A stretch of 64,000 nt of DNA. Source: Sphingobacterium sp. UGAL515B_05 (GTDB lineage Bacteria > Bacteroidota > Bacteroidia > Sphingobacteriales > Sphingobacteriaceae). Within the stretch, counting starts at the first letter, position 1, and the number at the start of each line of letters is the position of its first letter. This document shows positions 7,237 to 15,401 of the stretch, one piece after another. The DNA is taken from NCBI RefSeq assembly GCF_033097525.1, contig NZ_CP109907.1:124001-188000 (forward strand), read 5' to 3'. The notes beneath the pieces were generated by a model, which worked only from the letters and a program-made list of their open reading frames with translations, was not told the origin of the DNA and searched no databases. Position numbers and translations under genes: made by a program.

Positions 7237-9027
7237 TTATAATTTTAGCATAAGACCTGCCATTCCACCACCATAAAACGTATTTCGGGTACGGTCTCTC
7301 CGCCAAGCTTTCCACAATGTACTACCACCATAAATTGAATTCTCGTCTCTTTCCGCATAGTTCAGGCTGGGAGCCACAAATATAGACATGCGCTCACTTA
7401 GTTTAAACGCTGGAATTACCCGCAGCGACGACTGATGATTATCCAGGCTTTTAAATTTCTCTGTCAGATAATTACCTGTAGCTATTTCCGTACGCAGACT
7501 AAACTTGGTCCTATTGATCAATATTGCCCCTAATCCTGCTTCAAAGGCATATTTATCCGGTCTATTGCCATCGAGTGCCCTATTGATCGATAATATACTG
7601 TAGAGTACACGACCACCTGAACGAAATTGTAGTCCGAGATAGCTATCCTCATTGACCGCTACTGAAAGACTCTGCTCACCATTTTTAATAAAATTAAGCA
7701 GACCAATGGGATAATCACTACTATCAGCAATATTAACGATACCTGCCAGCTGAACTCCCCTTACTTTTTTAGCTTTATTAGCGATGCCTGCTACTTGACT
7801 TCCAACAGTCGATTCGCTATTGTTAAATATGCTAGCAAGCTGTGTCGTTCCCGAAGCTTCTTTCGCCAAATTTAAAACACCTGCTATTTGAATACCACTA
7901 ACGGTATCCGCTTTGTTAAAAACCCCCGCTATTTGCAGACCTTTCACTTCCCCGGAAACATGGTTTCCTACACCGGCGATCTGTACCCCACTTACATTTC
8001 CTCCGACACCATTGAAGACGCCTGCCATTTGCAAACCTTTCATTTCTCCGAACACACGGTTTCCTACACCGGCAAGTTGTACGCCATGCACACTTCCCCC
8101 AACGGCATTGAAAACACCGCCCATTTGCAAGCCTTGCATATCATATTGATTAATATTAAATACGCCACCAAGCTCAATGCCTTTTACCCCCGCAGTAGAT
8201 CCACCAATAATGTTTATGGAAAATTTATTCACAATTTGCGATTGTATAAAACCATGTGTACTTAATCCCGGTGTCATCGAAATTTGGTATGGGCTATACA
8301 AAAACATCCCGCCTAAATTCATACTTTGGATCTTTTGGGCAGGAGACAGAAATACCCGTCCCCAAAAAGATCGATAAAGACCATGATCTTCTTCATACCC
8401 TTCAAAATAGCCGTATTCACGCTTCTTCTTATCGCCAATTTGCGCTTCTATCGGAAAAATCACCATAACACTGGTGTCCCGAAAAGCCTCCTTACTAACG
8501 TTCACAGCAATGAGGTTACTTTTTTTCTTTACGTCCAACTCAAAGTAACCATTTTGGTCTGTCAACGTAGACAATAAAGCACTTCGATCAAAGATACTGG
8601 CATTCGAAATCGGATTATTAGTCCGAATATTTTTGATATACCCCGCTATGACAACTTTGTTTTTATGAGGTGTCTTCACTTCAAACTCCACCGACATCCG
8701 CTGAGGTGTATATTGAATAATAATATGCCTTCCAAGTTCTTTAAAACTATATTCCTTGCCCAAAATCCGATCCAGATAATCATACAAATTTCCTTTGAAG
8801 GCCTTAGTATGAATCACACTGTCTGTCTGTAGGATGTTTCCATTAAAGGAGAACAATACATCCTGTTGCTCCTTCAACAAGCGAAAAACTTCACCTACTG
8901 TAGTCTCTGGATAGGCTGGTATTTGAATCGCTGCAGCGAGCTTTTGCTGTGCCCTTCCCAAATGGAACGAACACAGCATTAAAATGAAGAGATAAAGCTC
9001 TACCCTCTTTATAAAAAATAGTATCAT
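7237..9027 (-). CDS. Exported STN-like/carboxypeptidase-regulatory protein with LA_2272-type surface repeats
   Basis: The reading frame can open with GTG at 9078, but the ATG at 9027 gives a clean signal peptide (MILFFIKRVELYLFILML, cleaved near GRAQQ) and is chosen; the protein is then 596 residues. After the signal come an STN-like segment (YPETTVGEVFRLLKEQQDVL, YLDRILGKEYSFKELGRHIII), a carboxypeptidase-regulatory-like beta-sandwich (VVIAGYIKNIRTNNPISNAS, LTDQNGYFELDV), then about ten repeats with the core G-x-Q-[LIM]-A-G-V-x-N every 15-16 residues, and a barrel-like C-terminus. No TonB plug or SusC barrel is present. It follows FecR with a GTGA overlap at 9078, so it takes the place normally held by the transducing receptor. 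I infer that it signals to FecR through the STN domain. The ligand is unknown. Confidence 0.8.
   Translation of the reverse strand: MILFFIKRVELYLFILMLCSFHLGRAQQKLAAAIQIPAYPETTVGEVFRLLKEQQDVLFSFNGNILQTDSVIHTKAFKGNLYDYLDRILGKEYSFKELGRHIIIQYTPQRMSVEFEVKTPHKNKVVIAGYIKNIRTNNPISNASIFDRSALLSTLTDQNGYFELDVKKKSNLIAVNVSKEAFRDTSVMVIFPIEAQIGDKKKREYGYFEGYEEDHGLYRSFWGRVFLSPAQKIQSMNLGGMFLYSPYQISMTPGLSTHGFIQSQIVNKFSINIIGGSTAGVKGIELGGVFNINQYDMQGLQMGGVFNAVGGSVHGVQLAGVGNRVFGEMKGLQMAGVFNGVGGNVSGVQIAGVGNHVSGEVKGLQIAGVFNKADTVSGIQIAGVLNLAKEASGTTQLASIFNNSESTVGSQVAGIANKAKKVRGVQLAGIVNIADSSDYPIGLLNFIKNGEQSLSVAVNEDSYLGLQFRSGGRVLYSILSINRALDGNRPDKYAFEAGLGAILINRTKFSLRTEIATGNYLTEKFKSLDNHQSSLRVIPAFKLSERMSIFVAPSLNYAERDENSIYGGSTLWKAWRRDRTRNTFYGGGMAGLMLKL
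7725..8205 (-). repeat. Ten in-frame 45-48-bp coding repeats
   Basis: The DNA encodes tandem copies of G-[LVI]-[QE]-[MLI]-[AG]-G-V-[FG]-N plus a 6-7-residue linker. The first five periods are 16 codons long, and F-N copies alternate with G-N copies, giving a 32-residue super-repeat. Later copies (GSQVAGIAN, GVQLAGIVN) are more diverged. The pattern suggests duplication of two-repeat blocks. A regular beta solenoid or sheet stack is a reasonable structural guess. Confidence 0.8.
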
Positions 9028-9074
9028 GTTGTTTTCTATACAATTTTGTTCTGAAAATATATCTATCTGTTGGC

Positions 9075-10043
9075 TCACCTCGTCAGATGAATCTCTCTGC
9101 CTTTCACATTTACTTTTAATCCAAATGTGCTAGAAATGACTTTCAAAATTTCAGTTAAACTATTTTGTTCGAATTTTGCTGTCAATAATAATTTCTGATC
9201 AGCAGGATGGTCAATAATAATCTTATATGCATAAGCTTGATTTAGCAACTCAACAACACGCTGTAATGGGGTATTCTCAAAATCAAACAGACGATCCACA
9301 TAATATTTATAAAATTGATCCTTGACAGGTTCCTTTCCTACTTTTATTGTATCACTATCCCGGATTGTAATCATTTGTTGTGGTCGCAAAAAGACTTCCT
9401 TATTTGCATAACCGACTTTAACCAATCCTGTAGCAACAATAACTTCCGTCGCATCTGATGTTCGGCGTACATTAAAACTGGTGCCCAATACCGTAATTTT
9501 GGTTTTACCTGTCTCAATGACAAAGGGATGTTTTTTATCCTTGTGAACCTGGAAAAACACTTCCCCTCTCTTCAATGCCACATTTCTATTTTTATTGGTC
9601 CATCTGCTTGAATAAGCCAGCTCCGTATTTTTATTTAAGGTAACTACCGAACCATCAGGTAAGGAATCTTGTCGTACTTGCTCCATACTCGAAAGAAACA
9701 TTTCCTCACGATGAGATTGATCAAACACATAGAATCCTACAGCACAAAAGACCAAGATACTTGCTGCTAACCACCAGCTCCATTGAAGTACAGAAGTCTT
9801 TTTTGGGGGGATTACCGCAGCTTCTGCCGCTCTTTTATCTCGCACAACTTTGAAGTCAGCCCAAGCCTTATCCACGTTCACATCAGGAAAATCCAGGGGT
9901 TTGGGCAAACTATCCCACATTTTTTTCATTTTTATGTACTCCTCCTTATTGTTAGCGTCTTCTTCTAACCAATCGTGTATCATGATATTCTCTATTTCAC
10001 TGGTCTCACCAATGATATATCTTTCTAACAGTTCCTTATTCAT
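9075..10043 (-). CDS. FecR-family anti-sigma factor
   Basis: A 322-residue protein counted from the ATG at 10043, which overlaps the sigma stop as ATGA; an upstream start at 10064 is less likely. The N-terminal part (MNKELLERYIIGETSEIEN) is the cytoplasmic sigma-binding region. One membrane helix follows (WWLAASILVFCAVGFYVF), then the FecR domain (LPDGSVVTLNKNTELAYSS, KRGEVFFQVHKDKKHPFVI, VLGTSFNV) and the C-terminal domain (FDFENTPLQRVVELLNQAYAY). It should hold or activate the ECF factor encoded just upstream. Its 3' end overlaps the frame of the STN/repeat protein by four bases (GTGA), so all three genes are tightly coupled in translation. Confidence 0.94.
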   Translation of the reverse strand: MNKELLERYIIGETSEIENIMIHDWLEEDANNKEEYIKMKKMWDSLPKPLDFPDVNVDKAWADFKVVRDKRAAEAAVIPPKKTSVLQWSWWLAASILVFCAVGFYVFDQSHREEMFLSSMEQVRQDSLPDGSVVTLNKNTELAYSSRWTNKNRNVALKRGEVFFQVHKDKKHPFVIETGKTKITVLGTSFNVRRTSDATEVIVATGLVKVGYANKEVFLRPQQMITIRDSDTIKVGKEPVKDQFYKYYVDRLFDFENTPLQRVVELLNQAYAYKIIIDHPADQKLLLTAKFEQNSLTEILKVISSTFGLKVNVKGREIHLTR

Positions 10044-10573
10044 AGCGTATAGATAAGAAAGCAAATAATCAATGTTAAATAATCCATAAGTTCGATACGC
10101 AAATGCTTCAGTGCCTTGCTCATATGTCCCTCAACAGTTTTTATCGACAGATCCAAGGTTACTGCGATATCCTTATATTTCATTTCCTGAAAACGGCTTA
10201 ACTCAAAGACCGTCCGACTTTTTTCAGGTAATTCCGCCAATGCGACCTGTAGCTTTTCGTTCAAATCCCGCGTACTTTCATCAACCGCAGGTACAAAATC
10301 CTGTCTATGCTGTTCGTGAGATTGATATTTTAGCTTACGTTGCTCTTTTTTCAGCACATTCATACTTTCATTATAAATAGCCCGATATAAATACGCTTTT
10401 AATGAAGTATGTATCTGCTCCTCCCAGTCGCGTTCCCAAAGACGCAAAAACACCTGTTGCACAACCTCTTCCGCTACATCACTATCGCCTAGATACCGGT
10501 AGGCATAACGATGTAACTCTTTGTAGTGCGCCCGAAAAAGCTGCTCAAAATTCTTTTCTTTATTTTCCGACAT
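10040..10573 (-). CDS. ECF RNA polymerase sigma factor
   Basis: A 177-residue ECF sigma factor: region 2 is NFEQLFRAHYKELHRYAYRYLG with DVAEEVVQQVFLRLWER, and region 4 is LPEKSRTVFELSRFQEMKYKDIAVTLDLSIKTVEGHMSKAL (given here in two overlapping motifs: SRFQEMKYKDIAVTLDLS and KTVEGHMSKALKHLR). The C-terminal tail is hydrophobic (LTLIICFLIYTL) and ends in the TGA that overlaps the fecR ATG. A GTAAGGG-N17-GTC element lies 46 bases upstream, and the same element faces the divergent gene at 10931. This suggests that the factor drives its own operon and that gene. Confidence 0.94.
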   Translation of the reverse strand: MSENKEKNFEQLFRAHYKELHRYAYRYLGDSDVAEEVVQQVFLRLWERDWEEQIHTSLKAYLYRAIYNESMNVLKKEQRKLKYQSHEQHRQDFVPAVDESTRDLNEKLQVALAELPEKSRTVFELSRFQEMKYKDIAVTLDLSIKTVEGHMSKALKHLRIELMDYLTLIICFLIYTL

Positions 10574-10618
10574 TGATCAAATCTGTCTTATTGTTTAAAT
10601 AATCCACTTTATTAGTAA

Positions 10619-10648
10619 GACACCCCAATAGACTATTACCCTTACAAA
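10619..10648 (-). promoter_or_regulatory. Putative ECF sigma promoter of the sigma/fecR/STN operon
   Basis: On the minus strand TTTGTAAGGGTA (10648-10637) is followed by GTC at 10621-10619. The spacing from GTAAGGG to GTC is 17 bases, and the start codon is 46 bases further on. The GTC -10 core fits ECF-type promoters, and the divergent gene has the identical arrangement. Confidence 0.65.
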
Positions 10649-10853
10649 TTTTTCACTTTTTTTTAATATCAACTTCGATACCGCCATATAATTTCAAATC
10701 CCTTATTTATCCCTATTCGTAATTCTTTTCGTATAGATGCTCAGGCGAGTATGTGGCATCCTCACATCGGTCAAATGATATTTACCCAAAAAACTTTATA
10801 AAAAGGCTTTTGTGACGACTAAAGGTAAGTCATCTATTTTATAAAATATTTTT
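10649..10853. other. Divergent intergenic region without a recognised gene
   Basis: About 200 AT-rich bases between the two opposed ECF-type promoters. I see no plausible reading frame and no clear housekeeping promoter in it; it may hold further regulator sites. Confidence 0.5.
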
Positions 10854-10883
10854 TTTGTAAGGGTATATGGATTTTCCATTGTC
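10854..10883 (+). promoter_or_regulatory. Putative ECF sigma promoter of the divergent barrel gene
   Basis: TTTGTAAGGGTA (10854-10865) is followed by GTC at 10881-10883, again 17 bases after GTAAGGG and 47 bases before the ATG at 10931. It is identical over 12 bases to the element on the other strand at 10648-10637. Confidence 0.65.
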
Positions 10884-10930
10884 ATAAAGGAAAGAACAAC
10901 ATACAATTGATCACAAAAAATAATTTAACA

Positions 10931-11494
10931 ATGAAAACAACATTCAAAGTAGCCCTGTTGGGATTGACATTATTAGGAATTGCAGGTACTACACAAGCGC
11001 AAGATATCACTTATGGTTTACAGGTCGGAAGCAACTATCATATGAGTTCCTTTGGTAACAAGTCTGTCAAAGATAATAATGGCAAAGTCGGCGTATCTGT
11101 AGCAGGATTTGCCCGTATAGGAGATCGCGTTTTCTTCCAGCCCGGAATCGGTGCCAGTCTGTTACGTAAAGAATATACCTTCGAAAATGTGCAGAAAACA
11201 CCTAAATTCTATCAAATAAATCTACCACTACAGGTCGGTTATAAATTTTTGGAAAACGGCGACTTCAACCTCCGTGGGCTATTGGGACCGCAGTTAAACT
11301 ATGATGTAAAAACAGTGAAGTCCAGCGCAACTACCGATTATAAGAAATTTTCATTTGATGGTAGAGTCGGGATCGGTGTAGATATCAGCCGCCTTACATT
11401 AGATGCTTATTACAGCCATGGTTTTACGAATATCGACAAGACCTTAGATGCAAAAAATAAAACAATCGGCATTATGGTCGGTTACAAGTTCTAA
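10931..11494 (+). CDS. Outer-membrane beta-barrel protein (porin-like, OMP_b-brl type)
   Basis: The chosen ATG at 10931 gives a normal signal peptide (MKTTFKVALLGLTLLGIAG, cleaved near TQAQD) and a protein of 187 residues; a TTG at 10907 would add an odd leader. The mature part shows alternating strands typical of small eight-stranded outer-membrane barrels: ITYGLQVGSNYHMSSFG, FFQPGIGASLLRKEYTF, YQINLPLQVGYKFL, FNLRGLLGPQLNYDV and a C-terminal TIGIMVGYKF ending in an aromatic residue. The function is unknown. Its promoter shares the sequence and spacing of the divergent sigma operon's promoter, so it is the best visible target of that ECF factor. A terminator follows. Confidence 0.88.
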   Translation: MKTTFKVALLGLTLLGIAGTTQAQDITYGLQVGSNYHMSSFGNKSVKDNNGKVGVSVAGFARIGDRVFFQPGIGASLLRKEYTFENVQKTPKFYQINLPLQVGYKFLENGDFNLRGLLGPQLNYDVKTVKSSATTDYKKFSFDGRVGIGVDISRLTLDAYYSHGFTNIDKTLDAKNKTIGIMVGYKF

Positions 11495-11514
11495 TCAGCA
11501 TCTATTAGTGAAGA

Positions 11515-11546
11515 AAAACGCCATTCTAAATAGAATGGCGTTTTTT
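11515..11546 (+). terminator. Rho-independent terminator of the barrel gene
   Basis: AAAACGCCATTCTA (11515-11528) pairs with TAGAATGGCGTTTT (11531-11544), with an AA apex and a continuing T-run to 11546. Confidence 0.85.
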
Positions 11547-11655
11547 CGTATTTACATTTTATTTTTTGTCAATAATTACTATTTTAGCCCTACAAAAAAA
11601 TTATTCCGGCTAATCGTCCTATTTAAAATAAGACTTCTGATCAAATTGGAATAAA

Positions 11656-11732
11656 CGGGATGTAGCGTAGCCCGGTATCGCGCCAGCATGGGGTGCTGGA
11701 GGTCGTCGGTTCAAATCCGGCCATCCCGACCA
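11656..11732 (+). tRNA. tRNA-Pro (anticodon GGG)
   Basis: A 77-base cloverleaf. The acceptor arms are CGGGATG (11656-11662) and CATCCCG (11722-11728), the discriminator A is at 11729, and CCA is encoded at 11730-11732. The anticodon stem is CCAGC/GCTGG around the loop ATGGGGT, with anticodon GGG at 11690-11692. The T-arm contains GGTTCAAATCC. It decodes CCC and CCU. Its own terminator follows. Confidence 0.95.
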
Positions 11733-11735
11733 GAG

Positions 11736-11765
11736 AAGCTCTAACGACTGTTAGGGCTTTTTTTA
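11736..11765 (+). terminator. Terminator after tRNA-Pro
   Basis: AGCTCTAAC (from 11737) pairs with GTTAGGGCT through one G-T wobble, and a run of seven T follows. Confidence 0.75.
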
Positions 11766-11798
11766 TCTAAGCCAGAACAGAACCTACTCCCGGCCCCG

Positions 11799-12059
11799 GG
11801 AGAGTTTGGTCTTTCGTTTATGCAGCTTGCGAATAAGTTGGACGAGCTGCCCAAAAGGAAAGAGGTGTATGCAACGGGTAAAGCAGGTACAGTTTATCTT
11901 TGCCATCCGTTTCTAGTCCATTCAGCTCAACCACACAGTGGAACTCTTCCTAAATTTATGGCACAACCGCCCTTGCTGTTGAGGGGAGAATTAGCGATAA
12001 CGGATTCCACAGACGGATATACTCCAGTTGAACAAGCCATTCGTATAGGCTTAGATTAA
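11799..12059 (+). pseudogene. 5'-truncated phytanoyl-CoA dioxygenase-like fragment
   Basis: About 80 codons read GLSFMQLANKL, then ATGKAGTVYLCHPFLVHSAQ, KFMAQPPLLL and YTPVEQAIRIGL. The GTVYLCHPFLVHSA segment and the R/K-F-x-AQP that follows are the C-terminal Fe(II)/2-oxoglutarate-binding part of PhyH-family dioxygenases (distal His and the 2-oxoglutarate-contacting region). The N-terminal two thirds, including the H-x-D pair, are missing. The open frame extends upstream past the ATG at 11820 without any plausible start, and the break lies within about 70 bases of the tRNA end. It is probably dead; a product of 79 residues from 11820 could not be an active enzyme. The family call comes from motif recognition only. 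Confidence 0.65.
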
Positions 12060-12068
12060 TCTGAAAAT

Positions 12069-12114
12069 ATCACATTAAAAAGTGGTCGCAAAAGCGACTA
12101 CTTTTTAATGTGAT
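12069..12114. terminator. Bidirectional terminator between convergent genes
   Basis: Two 21-base arms (12069-12089 and 12094-12114) pair with a single G-T wobble around an AAAA loop. The core is GTCGC/GCGAC, and the outer part contains AAAAAG/CTTTTT, so either strand yields a stem with a U-rich flank. It lies between the dioxygenase fragment and the end of the large minus-strand operon. Confidence 0.9.
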
Positions 12115-12143
12115 TAACATATCCTTGCAACGTTAACACCGCA

Positions 12144-15100
12144 TCAGAATAACCGTTGATCCTGTTCAAAATAGATATTTCGGATCAATACAGGCCAATA
12201 ACTTGCAAGGGTTCCTTCTTTAATCCGCTTGAAAAGATCATGATCCGAAGGAATCATTCCTTTTAAATCATCCTTCTTCGCGGCAGATCCCTCCCCTTTC
12301 GACAGCTTTAATTGTTCTTCTGCAAGTTCACGAAGCATCAGTTCATACCTGTTTTTTGAAGGTTTACTCTGGGCAATTTTTTTCAAAAGATCTGGATTTC
12401 CCTGATTATTCCCTTGCTGCAAATGCAGTTCAAGCCAGTCGGCCAATATTTCATTTTTTTCATCGGCATAAGGCTCCCCAACACCCAAATTCATGGGCCA
12501 TAATCTCGATTCCGCAATTTTCAACTTTGCCTCATTATATTTCTTTTCAAGGATAAATTGGTAGGCCAACATTAATTTGGTCTGTACATAATACCGATGG
12601 CCTTCAGTTGCACCTTCAAATGGAAGTATGGTCACCTCTTCCAATTCTTTCTCAGCCCGCATGTATTCTTTCCCCAATAACAATGTACGTACCTGTGCTA
12701 AGGTTAGTATATAATTCTTCGGAAATTTGCGATGATATGCTGTACTCACCTTAAGGGCTTCTTTATAAGACTGACTATTGTTTAGGAGCTCCACCAAATG
12801 TAGCCCATATCGCCATTCTTGTGGTTCCATCAAGGTTGCCTGCTGCATCATCTGTACCGCCAGATCTTTGCGGCTCGTATCTTGCAAACTTGATTTCAGC
12901 GCATAATAGGCCGCAAAATCTGTTGGCTCCTGCGTTACTGCCGACAAAATTTCTCTTGCTTTTTGGGGTTGATTTCTGAAACGATACAATAGTGCAGTCA
13001 GATAATCGATAGTCCAACTTTTACTGTTCTCTTTTTTTGCCCATTGGAATACTTGGTTACTTTCTTCTCGAAATGGGAAGACAAAAGCCGGCTTACTTTG
13101 CGTTGCCCGATTTAACCATTCCTGACTGATCGACTTATTCGATCGCGTCAGCCAAGCGAGCCAAATTAAAGCTTCCGTATTCTTCTGTCCCGAACGGAGT
13201 AGATCGGTGGCCGATTCAAACTCTCCAAGATCAGCATACCATATCGCCAGTTCCATCAGCTTTTCAGCGGCAAACTCTTGCCTGGATGAAAATGTCTTCT
13301 TTTCCTCAAATTGGAGAAAGGCATTAAACGGATCATATTGGAGAATTGTCTGATGGGAAAGACGATCTGTTACAGCTCCTCTTTTGCGCTGAACCAACAC
13401 GTCCATCTGCAAGGCATCTATATTTAGCGGATTGGCCACCACAGCTTTTGTGATATAATCTCCTGCACGTTCATATTGTTTAATCCGATAGTAATATTTG
13501 GCCATTTGCACATAGGAAGCACTTCGCCAAGTTGGATTTAATGACGCGACTTCAAAACCATCTAAAGCATCGTTATCTTTTTTTAGCTTAATCGCTGCCA
13601 AACCATAGTAATAATTTGCCTGTGCATCATAAGTATCCATAGACAATGCTTGCCGGGCATAGGCATAACATTGCTGATATTCCATTTTAAACCAGGCCAG
13701 TTTGGCCATTTCAAGGTAGGTCTGCGAAGTAGCGCCATGCTGGATCAGCTCCTTTAATTTTACTTCCGCAAGCGTATATTGCCTGAAGCGAATGAGATCA
13801 CGTATCTCCAATAATTTGGTCTGCCCCGTATCTGAGCTTACTTCCGCTGAAATTACAGTAGGTCTATTCAGTTTTGACCAAGATGTATCCGTTCTGAGAT
13901 TAAAATAATCCTGCCCCAATTTCAGATAGCTAGGTCTTGAGTCGGTTGCTACCATCAAGGATAATCTGGTAGGTTCGCCCAATTGGGCTTCAATAAAACT
14001 TCGATTTAATACAGTACCTATGCTATCAAGCACATATATACTATCTTTTAAAGGTCGCTTTGGATCAAGATCCAAGAATAGCTTATTGTTCTCACGTTTT
14101 ATCTGAATTGCTGCTGACAGTTGTATCTCCTTCGGTTTTCCTATCCCTGAAAATGGCATCCAGTATTCCGTCCAGCTGTCACTTTGATAAGGCGCAAATC
14201 CAAGTTGTTTAAAGGGGGTCTGGCTGCTGGAAGGAACATTTTGATTGAACAGACGTCCACTTTGGATTTCCACATATTGCCCACTCTGATCAGTCAATAA
14301 ATTTTCCCAAATCTTGCCATCTCCAGCCTGCGACCAAAGAAATATCTTTTTCCCTAACTTATCTTCACGGAGGGCATAACGGGCCATTCCATAATTATGA
14401 TCTGTATAGTAAACCCCAAAAGCATTACTATGCGCGCCCAATACATGATATGATTTAGAACTACCAAAAGCATTCTCGCTATAGTTAGAAAGATCACGTC
14501 CCTGGCTATCGATAGGCCAGGCATGCGCATCGCCATCATGACCGATATATTGATTTCCGGGATACAAAAACTTCAGATCTTGTCCCGCAGCAACACCCAG
14601 ATTCATCCAGGTATAATAAGGTTGTTCAACCGCATTGGCATTATACCAAAAGGAGCGTGTAGAAAAATAACCTTTGTCTTTTTCTAATCGGATCTCCAAG
14701 GTCCAGTTACTACGGCTCAGCATATCATAAGCGTGGATAAAGCAACTTACGCTTCCATCCGCATTTTCCTGCGTAAGGTAATCGACCGGGGTAGAAGTAT
14801 TGGGCGTGTGTCCAATAATACCATAATTCGCTTCGATACCACCACTCGTCCATGGTCCCCGCATGGCAATATCCCTAAATTTCACAACGCCATTATTGTA
14901 AATATAGTCCCGCTTATTGACCTTATCATAGGCCGACCAAATTTTCCCACCGATCTCTGGCATCACCTGTACCCGAATATAATCGTTTTCCAGGATAACG
15001 GTTTTCCAGTCCTTTTCAATAGCCGTATTTGTAAAACCGTCAAAGCGGAAATAAGGATACAACTTTTGAGCTGAAGCTATGGGATCCGGATCCGTAAAGG

Positions 15101-15206
15101 GATAGGTTACATAACGTTTCTTAAGCTCAGAAACCTTTGCCGGATGCTGTGCAAAAACTCCTGGCACACAGCTGCCCATTGCCCATAACATAATCCACTT
15201 TTTCAT
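12144..15206 (-). CDS. Exported DUF5107 domain protein with TPR repeats
   Basis: A 1020-residue secreted protein with a signal peptide (MKKWIMLWAMGSCVPGVFAQ). Residues about 40-370 form a DUF5107 domain, recognisable by ILENDYIRVQVMPEIGGKIW, MRGPWTSGGIEANYG and YMNLG-like YTWMNLGVAAG; this domain has the look of a sugar-mutarotase/GH beta-sandwich. From about 460 to 960 there are TPR units (AKLAWFKMEYQQCYAYARQAL, ANYYYGLAAIKLKKDNDAL, MAKYYYRIKQYERAGDYITK). DUF5107/TPR proteins are found in Bacteroidota glycan loci, often next to glycoside hydrolases, and may themselves act on glycans; the activity is not established for this one. It is the last gene of the operon starting at 26456 and is preceded by an intercistronic hairpin. 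Confidence 0.82.
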   Translation of the reverse strand: MKKWIMLWAMGSCVPGVFAQHPAKVSELKKRYVTYPFTDPDPIASAQKLYPYFRFDGFTNTAIEKDWKTVILENDYIRVQVMPEIGGKIWSAYDKVNKRDYIYNNGVVKFRDIAMRGPWTSGGIEANYGIIGHTPNTSTPVDYLTQENADGSVSCFIHAYDMLSRSNWTLEIRLEKDKGYFSTRSFWYNANAVEQPYYTWMNLGVAAGQDLKFLYPGNQYIGHDGDAHAWPIDSQGRDLSNYSENAFGSSKSYHVLGAHSNAFGVYYTDHNYGMARYALREDKLGKKIFLWSQAGDGKIWENLLTDQSGQYVEIQSGRLFNQNVPSSSQTPFKQLGFAPYQSDSWTEYWMPFSGIGKPKEIQLSAAIQIKRENNKLFLDLDPKRPLKDSIYVLDSIGTVLNRSFIEAQLGEPTRLSLMVATDSRPSYLKLGQDYFNLRTDTSWSKLNRPTVISAEVSSDTGQTKLLEIRDLIRFRQYTLAEVKLKELIQHGATSQTYLEMAKLAWFKMEYQQCYAYARQALSMDTYDAQANYYYGLAAIKLKKDNDALDGFEVASLNPTWRSASYVQMAKYYYRIKQYERAGDYITKAVVANPLNIDALQMDVLVQRKRGAVTDRLSHQTILQYDPFNAFLQFEEKKTFSSRQEFAAEKLMELAIWYADLGEFESATDLLRSGQKNTEALIWLAWLTRSNKSISQEWLNRATQSKPAFVFPFREESNQVFQWAKKENSKSWTIDYLTALLYRFRNQPQKAREILSAVTQEPTDFAAYYALKSSLQDTSRKDLAVQMMQQATLMEPQEWRYGLHLVELLNNSQSYKEALKVSTAYHRKFPKNYILTLAQVRTLLLGKEYMRAEKELEEVTILPFEGATEGHRYYVQTKLMLAYQFILEKKYNEAKLKIAESRLWPMNLGVGEPYADEKNEILADWLELHLQQGNNQGNPDLLKKIAQSKPSKNRYELMLRELAEEQLKLSKGEGSAAKKDDLKGMIPSDHDLFKRIKEGTLASYWPVLIRNIYFEQDQRLF

Positions 15207-15324
15207 TGGCGTTTTAATTTAAAAATTTCACAATTTTAATGGCATTCCCCAAAGCGTTGATTTGTCCGATGTGATTAAATCCGTCATGTGAGCCATTTCT
15301 TCACCGAATTTCAACATAAATGAA

Positions 15325-15375
15325 TCTATCATAGGCTATTTGTTTCCTTGGCATTGACAAAAAACCTATGATAGA
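15325..15375 (-). other. Intercistronic hairpin before the DUF5107 gene
   Basis: TCTATCATAGG (15325-15335) and CCTATGATAGA (15365-15375) form a perfect 11-bp stem with a 29-base loop in the gap between two same-strand genes. No U-run follows on the minus strand, so RNA processing or stabilisation is likelier than termination. Confidence 0.55.
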
Positions 15376-15401
15376 ATTTTCACTATAGGCATACATTGCT
15401 G

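Noticed and set aside
7888..8265. 125-codon plus-strand open frame
   Set aside because: It is antisense to the repeat region of the STN/repeat protein; repetitive coding sequence keeps other frames open. No signal or family motif.
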